Origin: Gynuella sunshinyii YC6258
GTDB taxonomy: Bacteria > Pseudomonadota > Gammaproteobacteria > Pseudomonadales > Natronospirillaceae
Assembly: GCF_000940805.1 (NCBI RefSeq)
Contig: NZ_CP007142.1
Location: 6,052,593 to 6,116,592, forward strand
Direction: 5' to 3'
DNA: 64,000 nt
Below are positions 1 through 11,269 of the stretch, piece after piece. Below the pieces are notes generated by a model. That model was not told where the DNA came from and made no database searches. It saw only the letters and a program-made list of their open reading frames with translations. The first letter of the stretch is position 1, and every line of letters begins with the position of its first letter. Made by a program: the position numbers and the translations under genes.

Positions 1-2078
<2,078 letters not shown>

Positions 2079-2225
2079 ATATAACCCTAAAACGTCTTAT
2101 CTTCAGGTTTATACAGCGCTAACATGATACGTGCCTTGACGCTTGTCTTGACTTTTTTCGAACTCGTCCAGATTGTTAAAGATCATGCCCAATTCGTGTG
2201 AACGCTGACCGGCTCAACTTGCGTT
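2079..2225 (-). other. 16S-23S internal transcribed spacer without tRNA genes
   Basis: The spacer is only about 147 bp and I find no tRNA cloverleaf in it; many gammaproteobacterial operons carry tRNA-Ile/Ala or tRNA-Glu here. On the transcribed strand it has a boxA-like antitermination element, TGATCTTTAACAAT (2172-2185). A close relative of this element also occurs in the leader ahead of 16S at 3926-3939, followed in both places by the same flanking bases, as expected for Nus-dependent rRNA antitermination and processing stems. Confidence 0.8.
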
Positions 2226-3765
<1,540 letters not shown>

Positions 3766-3993
3766 AAAATCGTCGGTCAATACACCCTAAAGTGCACTAA
3801 CCCAATTTTGACTCAGTTCGCTTATCAACAATTACTTATAACGTGTACAAATGAATTGTGAGTTCGCTTACTGATAATTCTCTTATGCGTCTTACCAGCC
3901 AGCGCCCACACGAATTGCCTGATTAACTTTTAAAGATCATGCCCAACCAAGGGTCTTATCTGCTTCGGCGTTTACCCCCGAAGCGAGGCGCGC

Positions 3994-4021
3994 ATTCTAC
4001 TCTTTCGCACCTCCCTGTCAA
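3994..4021 (-). promoter_or_regulatory. rrn promoter, proximal copy
   Basis: On the minus strand: TTGACA (4016-4021), 16-bp spacer, TAGAAT (3994-3999), followed by a GC-rich discriminator GCGCGCC. Such discriminators are typical of stringently controlled rRNA promoters. An A-rich tract (complement of the T run at 4022-4048) lies upstream as a possible UP element. Confidence 0.85.
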
Positions 4022-4031
4022 CCTTTTTTTT

Positions 4032-4252
4032 GAAGATTTTTTCGTCCGTCGAATCTCAACTCATCTTCAAGCCGTCTTTTTCTGACGTCTCGGTGACAAG
4101 GAGCGCGCATTTTACTCTTTCGCGCCTCCCTGTCAACCGTTTTTTTGAAGATTTTTTCGTTGAAATTCAATGACTTATCCTTGAATCTCAACCCATCTTC
4201 AAGCCGTCTTTAGGGGACGTCTCGGTGACAAGGGGCGCGAATTCTAAACTCT
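4032..4252 (-). repeat. Tandem imperfect repeat carrying the rrn promoters
   Basis: Two adjacent imperfect units share the order gaagattttttcg, atctcaac(t/c)catcttcaagccgtctt, gacgtctcggtgacaagg and then a promoter core. They begin at 4032 and 4147. The first unit is about 115 bp and the second about 10 bp longer. This explains how the promoters were multiplied. Confidence 0.75.
4109..4136 (-). promoter_or_regulatory. rrn promoter, middle copy
   Basis: On the minus strand: TTGACA (4131-4136), 16-bp spacer, TAAAAT (4109-4114) and a GCGCGC discriminator. The core is almost identical to the proximal copy 115 bp downstream, so the two arose by tandem duplication. Confidence 0.85.
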
Positions 4253-4268
4253 TTTTGCTCAACGTCAA
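4241..4268 (-). promoter_or_regulatory. rrn promoter, distal copy next to tyrS stop
   Basis: On the minus strand: TTGACG (4263-4268), 16-bp spacer, TAGAAT (4241-4246) and the same GC-rich discriminator. It is more diverged than the other two copies. Its -35 lies 9 bp from the tyrS stop codon, so any UP element would be inside the end of tyrS. Confidence 0.7.
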
Positions 4269-4276
4269 TTCTTTTT

Positions 4277-5473
4277 TTAACCTAAAGTCACTTTTGCAAT
4301 TTTCTTTTTTCCAGCCTGAATCAAGAAAGTACCAGCAGGTAACTTTAAAGAAGCATCCACTACGGCCCAATCTACTTTTACACTGCCATTTTTTAACATG
4401 TCGCGAGCCTGTGCGCTGTTATTGGCCAGTCCGGTTTTATTTAAAACAGCGCTGATAGGAAGCTCTACCTGATCTTCCAGCGCCACATCAACTTCCGGGC
4501 AACCTTCAGGAATTTCTCCCTCGATCACAGTGTTTCCCACTCCTTTATGGGCATTTTCTGCAGCGTCTTTATCATGAAACCGCTCAACCAGCTCACGAGC
4601 CAGTACATCCTTGACATCCTGGGGGTTTCGGCCGTTTTCAACATCCAGTTTCATCTGTTCAATCTGCTCAAGACTCTGGAAGGACAGTAATTCAAAGTAG
4701 CGCCAGATAAGAGAGTCGGGCATGGTCAGAATCTTGTTGTACATTTCTCCTGGAGCATCAGTGATACCGATATAATTACCGAGCGACTTGGACATTTTTT
4801 TTACGCCGTCCAAACCTTCCAACAGGGGCATCATAATGACCACCTGTTGTTCCTGACCGTAGTTCTTTTGCAACTCCCGGCCAACCAGCAGGTTGAATTT
4901 CTGATCCGTTCCACCCAACTCGATGTCCGCCTTCATCGCAACAGAATCGTAACCTTGCACCAGTGGATACAGGAATTCATGAATCGCAATAGATTGACCT
5001 GATTTATAGCGGTTTTTGAAATCCTCTCGTTCCAGCATCCGGGCCACATTATGCTGGGCAGCCAACCGAATCATCCCGTCAGCTCCTAACTGCCCCATCC
5101 ACTCGGAGTTAAAGCAGACAGTTGTCTTTTCCGGATCCAGGATTTTGAATACCTGTTCTTTATAGGTGGCAGCATTTTGCTGAATCTGCTCGGGCGATAG
5201 TGGTGGGCGGGTGGCATTTTTACCAGAAGGATCGCCAATAAGACCGGTGAAATCACCAATAAGAAACATTATCTCGTGTCCGAGATCCTGTAACTGTCTC
5301 ATTTTATTCAATACAACAGTATGTCCCAGGTGAAGATCTGGTGCCGTTGGATCAAAACCGGCTTTTACCCTTAATGCTTTTCCCTTTTTAAGTTTTTCTA
5401 TCAGTTCATCTTCAAGCAGTATTTCGGCAGCTCCTCGCTTGATGATTTCCAGGGACTGATTGACATCGTTCAT
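4277..5473 (-). CDS. tyrS: Tyrosyl-tRNA synthetase
   Basis: Charges tRNA-Tyr with tyrosine in the cytoplasm. The class I signatures are present: a HIGH-type motif HLGH at residues 48-51 within [11 protein letters not shown], and KMSKS in the middle of the protein, followed by an S4-like RNA-binding tail. At 398 aa the length is normal for the TyrZ-like subfamily of Pseudomonas and relatives. A GTG four codons upstream (5485) is also open, but the ATG at 5473 has a GGGA ribosome site at the right distance and gives the usual N-terminus. A TATAAT -10 box lies at 5509-5514. The gene is divergent from the M23 peptidase and directly upstream of the rRNA operon. Confidence 0.95.
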   Translation of the reverse strand: MNDVNQSLEIIKRGAAEILLEDELIEKLKKGKALRVKAGFDPTAPDLHLGHTVVLNKMRQLQDLGHEIMFLIGDFTGLIGDPSGKNATRPPLSPEQIQQNAATYKEQVFKILDPEKTTVCFNSEWMGQLGADGMIRLAAQHNVARMLEREDFKNRYKSGQSIAIHEFLYPLVQGYDSVAMKADIELGGTDQKFNLLVGRELQKNYGQEQQVVIMMPLLEGLDGVKKMSKSLGNYIGITDAPGEMYNKILTMPDSLIWRYFELLSFQSLEQIEQMKLDVENGRNPQDVKDVLARELVERFHDKDAAENAHKGVGNTVIEGEIPEGCPEVDVALEDQVELPISAVLNKTGLANNSAQARDMLKNGSVKVDWAVVDASLKLPAGTFLIQAGKKKIAKVTLG

Positions 5474-5632
5474 GTGTGTTCCCACGGTTCACTCGAAAAA
5501 AGGCGCGCATTATATCATTGTGTCCGCTTAAATTAAGGACAAGGGAAAAGATAAATCAGTTTTACAACGGAAGGGTTTTAACAAAAAACCAATGTTGTTA
5601 ATCTTTGTGAAACAAGTTATTGAGAGTTTCGA

Positions 5633-6904
5633 GTGTTACAGTCAATTACGCAACTTCCAAAAGTACACCGCTTAAGTATCGGTGCTCTGGTTCTTCTTTC
5701 TATTTTTATTATTTATTGGCCACAACCAACAAACCCCGTACAGGTATCGCTGGTGCTTCCCGATCTTCCGCAGGAGCCAAATGTGACCGAACAACGGCCT
5801 GTAAACAGCTTTACAACATTTGAAATTGTTCTCGGAGACAGCCTTTCCACGCTATTTGATAAGGCTCTGGTATCACCACAGATTATGTTAAAGCTGATTG
5901 CCGACAAGCAGCAGAAAGAGTTGTTAAAGAATATTCAACCTGGTGAAACGATGGTGTTTGAGAAAAATCCGGAAGGAGATCTAGTTGGCATCAACTATAT
6001 CAAATCTCCTCTGGTAACAGAGCGATTCGACTTTGTTGATGGCAGCTTCAATCACCGCACTCTTGAGAGAACACCAGAGTATAGAACCCGATATGCGGGA
6101 GGAACGATCACCTCTTCTTTATTCCTGGCCGGGCAGCAGGCAGGAATGTCTGATGCCCTCACCATGGAACTGGCTCAAATTTTCGGTTGGGACATAGACT
6201 TTGCTCTTGATATCAGATCCGGAGACAGCTTCAGCCTTATCTATCAGGAGAAGTTTCTGGATGGTCAGTTTTTGGGCTATGGCCCGATATTAGCCGCCAA
6301 ATTTACCAACAATGGAACTGAGTATGCTGCAGTTCGCTTTACCGATGAAAAAGGGCATTCCGATTTCTATAGCCCAGACGGGCGATCCATGAGGAAAGCT
6401 TTTTTGCGTACTCCGGTTGAGTTCGCTCGCATCAGTTCACCGTTCAGTCTTGGTAGAAAACATCCGATTCTTAACAAAATCCGCAACCACAAAGGCACCG
6501 ATTATGCGGCGCCAAGCGGCACACCGATTAAGGCTGCTGGTGACGGCAAGATTACTTTTGCTGGCAAAAAGGGTGGTTATGGTAATGTCGTCGTCATTCA
6601 ACACGGCCAAAGGTACTCTACTTATTACGCACACATGAGAGCATTTGCCAAGTCGATCCGGTCAGGCAAGATGGTGAAGCAGGGGCAAATTATCGGTTAT
6701 GTAGGCATGACTGGATTGGCAACTGGTCCCCATCTTCATTATGAATTCAGGGTCAATGGCGTGCCGGTCAATCCAGTAACAGTTGAACTACCCAGTGCCG
6801 AACCCATCAAAAAGGATCTGAAAGCCGCTTTTGAACGCCATGCCACAAACATGCTTGGACAACTGTCCTCATTTGAGAGCAATGGCTTTGCCAAAGCTGA
6901 TTAA
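5633..6904 (+). CDS. M23 family murein endopeptidase (MepM-like)
   Basis: Predicted cell-wall endopeptidase that cuts peptidoglycan cross-links during growth. A single N-terminal membrane anchor (about residues 15-31) puts the rest in the periplasm. The middle resembles the OapA/LysM-like region of MepM. The C-terminal M23 domain has its zinc ligands: H286 and D290 in HKGTDY, and H367/H369 in HLHYE. All are intact, so it should be active. The start is GTG, with a GAGAG ribosome site at 5622-5626. The equivalent gene next to tyrS in Pseudomonas is of the same family. The stop overlaps the convergent gene by four bases. Confidence 0.9.
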   Translation: MLQSITQLPKVHRLSIGALVLLSIFIIYWPQPTNPVQVSLVLPDLPQEPNVTEQRPVNSFTTFEIVLGDSLSTLFDKALVSPQIMLKLIADKQQKELLKNIQPGETMVFEKNPEGDLVGINYIKSPLVTERFDFVDGSFNHRTLERTPEYRTRYAGGTITSSLFLAGQQAGMSDALTMELAQIFGWDIDFALDIRSGDSFSLIYQEKFLDGQFLGYGPILAAKFTNNGTEYAAVRFTDEKGHSDFYSPDGRSMRKAFLRTPVEFARISSPFSLGRKHPILNKIRNHKGTDYAAPSGTPIKAAGDGKITFAGKKGGYGNVVVIQHGQRYSTYYAHMRAFAKSIRSGKMVKQGQIIGYVGMTGLATGPHLHYEFRVNGVPVNPVTVELPSAEPIKKDLKAAFERHATNMLGQLSSFESNGFAKAD

Positions 6905-7326
6905 AAATAGATGTAGCCCTGCTTTTTAAGTTCTTCTTCTTTAGCGGGGCCGTAGGGAACAGTGTTCACAAATGGGGGAAGCTGGTCACGGCTGATATCA
7001 TGCTCCCCCATCCAGGTTTCACAGATCTGAATATCCACCACATTAAAAGCATCCAGTTTGGCTGCCAGATCAACGATTTCTTTATTTGCCTGGTAGTTCT
7101 CATGCAAAAAAGTTTCAACCTCATCACCATGCAACACCAAGGCAATGGGAACCTGCTGTTGAAATCCGAGCTGGTGGGACATCAGATCCTCTGCCCGTTT
7201 TAGAATTGAATAAATCTCATTTGAGCTATGGCTTTCAATTTCAGCCATGTAGTATCTCGGTGTGTCATCCTCAGCCCATCCCAGAACACAGACGATCGAA
7301 AGCCACACCGATAACACGAATTTCAT
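6901..7326 (-). CDS. Exported DsrE/DsrF-like family protein
   Basis: A 141-aa protein with an N-terminal signal peptide (hydrophobic stretch to about residue 18, probable cleavage after GWA). The mature part resembles the DsrE/DsrF-like small alpha/beta fold, with the pattern PIALVLHGDEV followed by CETWMGEHDI and a terminal Pro-Ala-Lys-Glu-Glu segment. Function is unknown; DsrE relatives take part in sulfur relay or act as cytoplasmic subunits, but this one looks periplasmic and keeps only one obvious Cys. It converges on the M23 peptidase and shares the TTAA at 6901-6904 as overlapping stop codons. It occupies the place where many relatives carry anmK. Confidence 0.6.
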   Translation of the reverse strand: MKFVLSVWLSIVCVLGWAEDDTPRYYMAEIESHSSNEIYSILKRAEDLMSHQLGFQQQVPIALVLHGDEVETFLHENYQANKEIVDLAAKLDAFNVVDIQICETWMGEHDISRDQLPPFVNTVPYGPAKEEELKKQGYIYF

Positions 7327-7338
7327 AGACTTATCCAG

Positions 7339-7677
7339 TCAGATTGAAAAGGAAGACCCACATCCACAGGTTGTCTCTGCCTGGGGATTGTTGATAACGA
7401 ATCGGGCTCCTTCAAGCCCCTCGATATAATTCAACTCGGAACCGGCTAGATATTGAATACTTAACATATCCACCAGAACGGAAGCTCCCTCTTTGGAGAT
7501 GCAGGTGTCATCCTCCGCCTGCTCCTCATCAAAAGTAAAGCCATACTGGAAACCTGCACATCCGCCTCCGGTCACAAATACCCGCAACATCAATTGCTGG
7601 TTATCTTCCATTTCCACCAACTGCTTTATTTTGTTGACTGCGGCGTCAGTCAGGATAATCGGTTCTGCTTCGCTCAT
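7339..7677 (-). CDS. erpA: A-type iron-sulfur cluster insertion protein ErpA
   Basis: Carrier that delivers Fe-S clusters to apoproteins, including isoprenoid enzymes. The three cluster-ligating cysteines are C40, C104 and C106 (GGGCAGF and the C-terminal TTCGCGSSF), the exact ErpA spacing. With the ATG at 7677 it is 112 aa, the normal size; a TTG three codons upstream (7686) is the alternative start. It sits between the DsrE-like gene and the bactofilin. Confidence 0.93.
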   Translation of the reverse strand: MSEAEPIILTDAAVNKIKQLVEMEDNQQLMLRVFVTGGGCAGFQYGFTFDEEQAEDDTCISKEGASVLVDMLSIQYLAGSELNYIEGLEGARFVINNPQAETTCGCGSSFSI

Positions 7678-7735
7678 ATAACCCAATAAATTTATGATAA
7701 TGAAGAACCATTATCGCTAAACCCTAGTGCAGCCA

Positions 7736-8173
7736 TCAAGTATTGTTTTGGGATTCAGGCAGGCTTAATACAGTTTTGTCATTGCCTTTTCCCGAGAAGA
7801 GCCCTTTTTTTGGCTTGGCATCATCGCGATGAAGCAACTTGCCATTGACCCTTGCTCCTAAAACCATTTCCATCATTTTATAGTGAACATCCCCCTCCAC
7901 ATTAGCTTTCTGGGCCAGCTCGATATGCTCGGAAGAGTAGATATCACCTTTAACGGTGCCGTTGACAATCACTTTAGGAGCTTTAATTTCGCCCTCAATA
8001 ATTCCTTTATCGCTGATTTTGACCACTGCCGCTGAATCATCTTCAGCCAGAATATTCCCGGTTATCTTGCCATCGAGATGCAGCTCACCCTTTACTTTCA
8101 GATCGCCTACGACTTCAGAATTATTTGAGATTATGGTTATGTCATGTTTCACGTTTTTATCATTGCCCCACAC
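7736..8173 (-). CDS. Bactofilin (polymer-forming cytoskeletal protein)
   Basis: A 145-aa bactofilin: a central run of short beta-helix repeats with glycine turns (GDLKVKGELHLDGKITGNI, GEIKAPKVIVNGTVKGDI) between short disordered tails. Bactofilins polymerise into membrane-associated filaments that guide cell-wall enzymes; a murein peptidase lies nearby. The frame is open back to 8296, but the best start is the GTG at 8173, preceded by GGAG and giving an N-terminus beginning Met-Trp. That makes it overlap the upstream gene by 14 bp and suggests translational coupling. Confidence 0.8.
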   Translation of the reverse strand: MWGNDKNVKHDITIISNNSEVVGDLKVKGELHLDGKITGNILAEDDSAAVVKISDKGIIEGEIKAPKVIVNGTVKGDIYSSEHIELAQKANVEGDVHYKMMEMVLGARVNGKLLHRDDAKPKKGLFSGKGNDKTVLSLPESQNNT

Positions 8174-8924
8174 TGCTGCCTGTCTCCAGAGCTTTCCAAT
8201 CATAGAGCTTTTCCACTCTGGCAGTTTTATTCCCGGTAGCCTGTGCGACAACCTGAATCTGCTCGGGTGTAAAGCCTTCTGGAAGATTAAGCTCACCTCT
8301 TATTTCTTGAAAATATCGATACCGGAATTTGATATCGGTTTTATCCACTTCTTCAGAAATATCTTTTAGTGGAATAGTCTGTTTCTCGCCATTGCTCTGT
8401 CCAAGAATGCTGACTTCGACAAATCCCTGGATATAACGACTGTTATCGCCCACCTGCGTCAACATCAATTTGTAACGAAAACGCGACAGGTCTGTTGTCG
8501 ACGTAATACTCATTTCCTGTATCCGCAAACCACTACTGTTATTGGCAGGGGCCATAATTCCTTTATACAGCGTAACTTCTTCCTGCAGACTTGCCACCTG
8601 ATCTTTCAGAACTTTGATCGTCTGCTGATTTTTCTGACTTGCGACTCTGTCCACTTCAGCGCCTTTTTCGGCAGTCGCTGCTCTGAAAACAGCGCTTTCC
8701 AGTTGCCGGGTCAGATCCTTCACCTGAGATTGTAAATTTACGATCTGCTCATCTTTGTGGTTGTCATTGACAAAGCTGAGCTTGCGGTCGTGACCATACC
8801 AATACCCCCCCAAGACTGCACTTGAAAGCAATATCAGCATCAAAACAGCCTTAAAAAATTTCCACCAGGGGTGGTAGTACCCAACTACCAAACGTTTTTG
8901 TTTGCTACCTTTCACTCTAGCCAT
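8160..8924 (-). CDS. Single-pass membrane protein with coiled coil (DUF6776-like)
   Basis: A 254-aa protein. A basic N-terminus is followed by one transmembrane helix (about residues 25-45), a long heptad-like coiled coil (about 60-120) and a C-terminal beta-rich domain. The layout matches the uncharacterised family usually encoded beside bactofilin and erpA in Pseudomonas relatives. It overlaps the bactofilin start and is probably co-transcribed with bactofilin and erpA. A periplasmic partner of the bactofilin system is plausible but is only inferred from position. Confidence 0.7.
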   Translation of the reverse strand: MARVKGSKQKRLVVGYYHPWWKFFKAVLMLILLSSAVLGGYWYGHDRKLSFVNDNHKDEQIVNLQSQVKDLTRQLESAVFRAATAEKGAEVDRVASQKNQQTIKVLKDQVASLQEEVTLYKGIMAPANNSSGLRIQEMSITSTTDLSRFRYKLMLTQVGDNSRYIQGFVEVSILGQSNGEKQTIPLKDISEEVDKTDIKFRYRYFQEIRGELNLPEGFTPEQIQVVAQATGNKTARVEKLYDWKALETGSSVGQ

Positions 8925-9318
8925 TTTGTTCTAAACATCTCGCTTATTATTAATTACTAGAAGCCTTACTATTCAGTATAACCGAGTCGGCACATTCTTC
9001 TGGAAAAAAGTAGTAAAACTGACTGTCTACAGATGATTCGGTTATGACCACGCCGGCTTGGCCATCATAACAACTCTATGCGCTGCTAACACTTGATCTC
9101 TACAGCTATGACAGCTTTGTCATATTTCCATGAATACCGCTATACTGGCGCTCACGGAGAACAGCTACGTTTCTTCCTATCATGTCAGGTCTCATGCTGA
9201 CTGAACCGATATATATCAACTGTCTTATCACCAGTCTTTGGTATTGTCACGGCACATGTCATTGTGCCTTCAGCAGCATATCCGGTTATTTCAAACATTT
9301 GTGGATTTCAATTCAATC
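8925..9318 (+). other. Intergenic region upstream of the ClC gene
   Basis: About 390 bp between two divergent genes. The only element I can support is the promoter at 9117-9146. A weak upstream extension of the ClC frame (ATG-like starts from 9238) lacks a ribosome site and is not needed for the conserved protein. No RNA gene is recognised. Confidence 0.5.
9117..9146 (+). promoter_or_regulatory. Predicted sigma-70 promoter for the ClC gene
   Basis: TTGTCA (9117-9122), 18-bp spacer and TATACT (9141-9146). It would give a leader of about 165 nt ahead of the ATG at 9319. Confidence 0.5.
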
Positions 9319-10770
9319 ATGAGTAGTGCTAATAAGGAATCGACACCTTCCGGCAGTGGTAATATTGAGCAACCCAGTAATATTGTCAGAAGATTTCTAA
9401 ACAAGGATAAAACTCCGCTCTCCATACTGATACTTTCCTCTATTATTGGCGTTGTGGCCGGGGTTTTCGCCAGCTACTTTGAAATTGGTATTCATGCCAT
9501 TGCGGCACACAGAACGGACTTTATACGCGAATCACTACCTGCCTGGGTTGTCTGGTTTTTTGCCTTTTTGATCAGTGCATCACTGGCCAGTATAGGCTAT
9601 TACCTGACTCAGCGGTTCGCGCCGGAAGCCGCCGGCTCGGGCATCCCGGAGATAGAAGGTGCCATGGATAATCTTCGTCCGGTCCGCTGGTGGCGGGTAC
9701 TACCGGTTAAGTTTATCGGCGGTCTTGGTTCCCTGGGTTCAGGAATGATTCTGGGGCGTGAGGGCCCCACCGTTCAGATGGGCGGTAATATCGGTCGTAT
9801 GATGTCGGATATATTTCGTCTGAAAAGCGAAGAGGGTAAACATTCACTACTGGCAGCTGGCGCTGCCGCTGGCCTTTCGGCGGCCTTTAATGCGCCACTG
9901 GCGGGCACCATGTTTGTCATCGAAGAGATGCGCCCTCAGTTTAAGTACAGCCTGATCGCCATCAAAGCAGTGTTCCTGGCATCCATCACGGCCAACATTG
10001 TATTCCGGGTCATTCATGGCCAGGATGCGGTCATTACCATGCCCAGCTATGAGCCACCTGAACTGCGGAGTCTCTGGCTCTATCTGGTACTGGGAATACT
10101 ATTCGGCATCATGGGTGTGCTGTTTAATAAAATGGTCGTAAAAGCTCTCGACCATTTCGCTAAACTCTATCGAGGCAGTCGTTGGCGGCAGCTTGGTATC
10201 GGAGCGTTCATTGGCGGTTCGTTTGGAATTTTGTTGTTGTATATTCCAGAGCTCACCGGTGGTGGACTGCAACTTATTCCGCAAGCCACCAATGGCGCCT
10301 ACAGTCTGATGATCCTGCTGGCACTGTTTATTGGCCGGGTATTCCTAACCCTCGTCTGTTTTGGCTCGGGTGCTCCAGGGGGCATTTTTGCGCCCATGCT
10401 CGCCATAGGGACATTGTTTGGTACGTTTTTCGGGCTGGCCTCTCAGGCATTATTTCCAACAATGAATATCGAACCGGGCACATTCGCCATAGCAGGTATG
10501 GGCGCACTGTTCGCCGCAACTGTGAGAGCACCTTTGACAGGCATCACACTGGTGATTGAAATGACCAATAATTATCACCTGATCCTGCCATTGCTGATAA
10601 CCTGTCTGGGAGCCACCATGCTGGCTCAGTTGCTTGGAGGACGCCCCATTTATTCTCAATTACTGGAGCGCACTCTGCGCGAAAGCCTGAGGAAACAACA
10701 TAAAGAAGAACAGAACGCTGAGCAGCAAACACAGGAAGCGGACACAACGGCACAGAAGTCTGCCCCATAA
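9319..10770 (+). CDS. clcA: ClC-type H+/Cl- exchange transporter
   Basis: A 483-aa, multi-helix inner-membrane protein of the ClC family, exchanging chloride for protons. The selectivity-filter signatures are intact: GSGIP, GREGPT with the gating glutamate, GSGAPGGIF, and the tyrosine in GRPIYSQ near the end. The internal 'proton' glutamate in FVIEEMRPQF is also present, which in the E. coli protein marks an antiporter rather than a channel. There are no C-terminal CBS domains; the tail is a short polar Q/E-rich stretch. The ATG at 9319 is preferred over the frame opening at 9238. hemJ follows 36 bp downstream. Confidence 0.93.
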   Translation: MSSANKESTPSGSGNIEQPSNIVRRFLNKDKTPLSILILSSIIGVVAGVFASYFEIGIHAIAAHRTDFIRESLPAWVVWFFAFLISASLASIGYYLTQRFAPEAAGSGIPEIEGAMDNLRPVRWWRVLPVKFIGGLGSLGSGMILGREGPTVQMGGNIGRMMSDIFRLKSEEGKHSLLAAGAAAGLSAAFNAPLAGTMFVIEEMRPQFKYSLIAIKAVFLASITANIVFRVIHGQDAVITMPSYEPPELRSLWLYLVLGILFGIMGVLFNKMVVKALDHFAKLYRGSRWRQLGIGAFIGGSFGILLLYIPELTGGGLQLIPQATNGAYSLMILLALFIGRVFLTLVCFGSGAPGGIFAPMLAIGTLFGTFFGLASQALFPTMNIEPGTFAIAGMGALFAATVRAPLTGITLVIEMTNNYHLILPLLITCLGATMLAQLLGGRPIYSQLLERTLRESLRKQHKEEQNAEQQTQEADTTAQKSAP

Positions 10771-10806
10771 TTTACCAATAAGACCGTTACGAGAGAGGAG
10801 AAACTG

Positions 10807-11232
10807 ATGCTTTATCTTTGGATTAAAGCTTTGCACATCATTGCCGTTGTCACCTGGATGGCCGGTATCTTTTACCTGCCAAGACTGTTCGTCTATCACG
10901 CCATGACTGATGATGAAGCTGGCAGGGAACGCTTCAAAATAATGGAGCGCAAACTTTACCGGGGCATTATGGTGCCATCCGAAATTGCAGTGTTGATTCT
11001 GGGTGTCTGGTTGTTATGGCTGAATCCGGGCTGGCTATCCCAGGGTTGGCTACATGCCAAATTACTGCTGGTTGTACTGCTGATTGGCTATCAGCACTGG
11101 CTCAGTTATCTGATGAAACAGTTCCGTGCTGACCGAAATACCAAAAGTGACAAGTTCTATCGGGTCATTAATGAACTGCCTGTCTTTATTTTGATTGGCA
11201 CTGTCATTCTGGTAGTAGTCAAACCATTTTGA
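10807..11232 (+). CDS. hemJ: Protoporphyrinogen IX oxidase HemJ
   Basis: A 141-aa membrane protein with four predicted helices. It carries the HemJ/UPF0093 N-terminus WIKALHIIAVVTWMAGIFYL, which contains the conserved haem-ligand histidine. HemJ oxidises protoporphyrinogen IX to protoporphyrin IX, the penultimate step of haem synthesis, in bacteria lacking HemG or HemY. A strong ribosome site (GAGAGGAG) precedes the ATG. It probably shares a transcript with clcA. Haem synthesis is also represented in this window by hemL. Confidence 0.9.
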   Translation: MLYLWIKALHIIAVVTWMAGIFYLPRLFVYHAMTDDEAGRERFKIMERKLYRGIMVPSEIAVLILGVWLLWLNPGWLSQGWLHAKLLLVVLLIGYQHWLSYLMKQFRADRNTKSDKFYRVINELPVFILIGTVILVVVKPF

Positions 11233-11235
11233 TTC

Positions 11236-11259
11236 AAGACCTGGCACCTGCCAGGCCTT
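11236..11259. terminator. Hairpin between convergent hemJ and PTS operon
   Basis: Near-perfect inverted repeat AAGaCCTGGCA-cc-TGCCAGGcCTT lying in the 37 bp between two convergent stop codons. It is well placed to be a bidirectional terminator, although neither side has a long U tract. Confidence 0.55.
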
Positions 11260-11269
11260 GTAAATGACA

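Larger units (their letters stand above)
3766..4276 (-). other. rRNA operon leader and promoter region
   Basis: This 511-bp stretch contains no gene. It holds the 16S leader with a boxA-like element (3926-3939, TGATCTTTAAAAGT on the minus strand) and three tandem promoters annotated separately. It reaches to the tyrS stop codon. The sequence upstream of the -35 boxes is A/T rich, like UP elements. Confidence 0.8.

Noticed and set aside
8203-8296. Longer bactofilin start points (to 8296)
   Set aside because: They overlap the upstream gene heavily and lack ribosome sites; the GTG at 8173 with GGAG fits the family N-terminus.
9238-9318. N-terminal extension of the ClC protein by 27 residues
   Set aside because: The conserved protein and normal length are reached from the ATG at 9319; the extension has no family resemblance or ribosome site.
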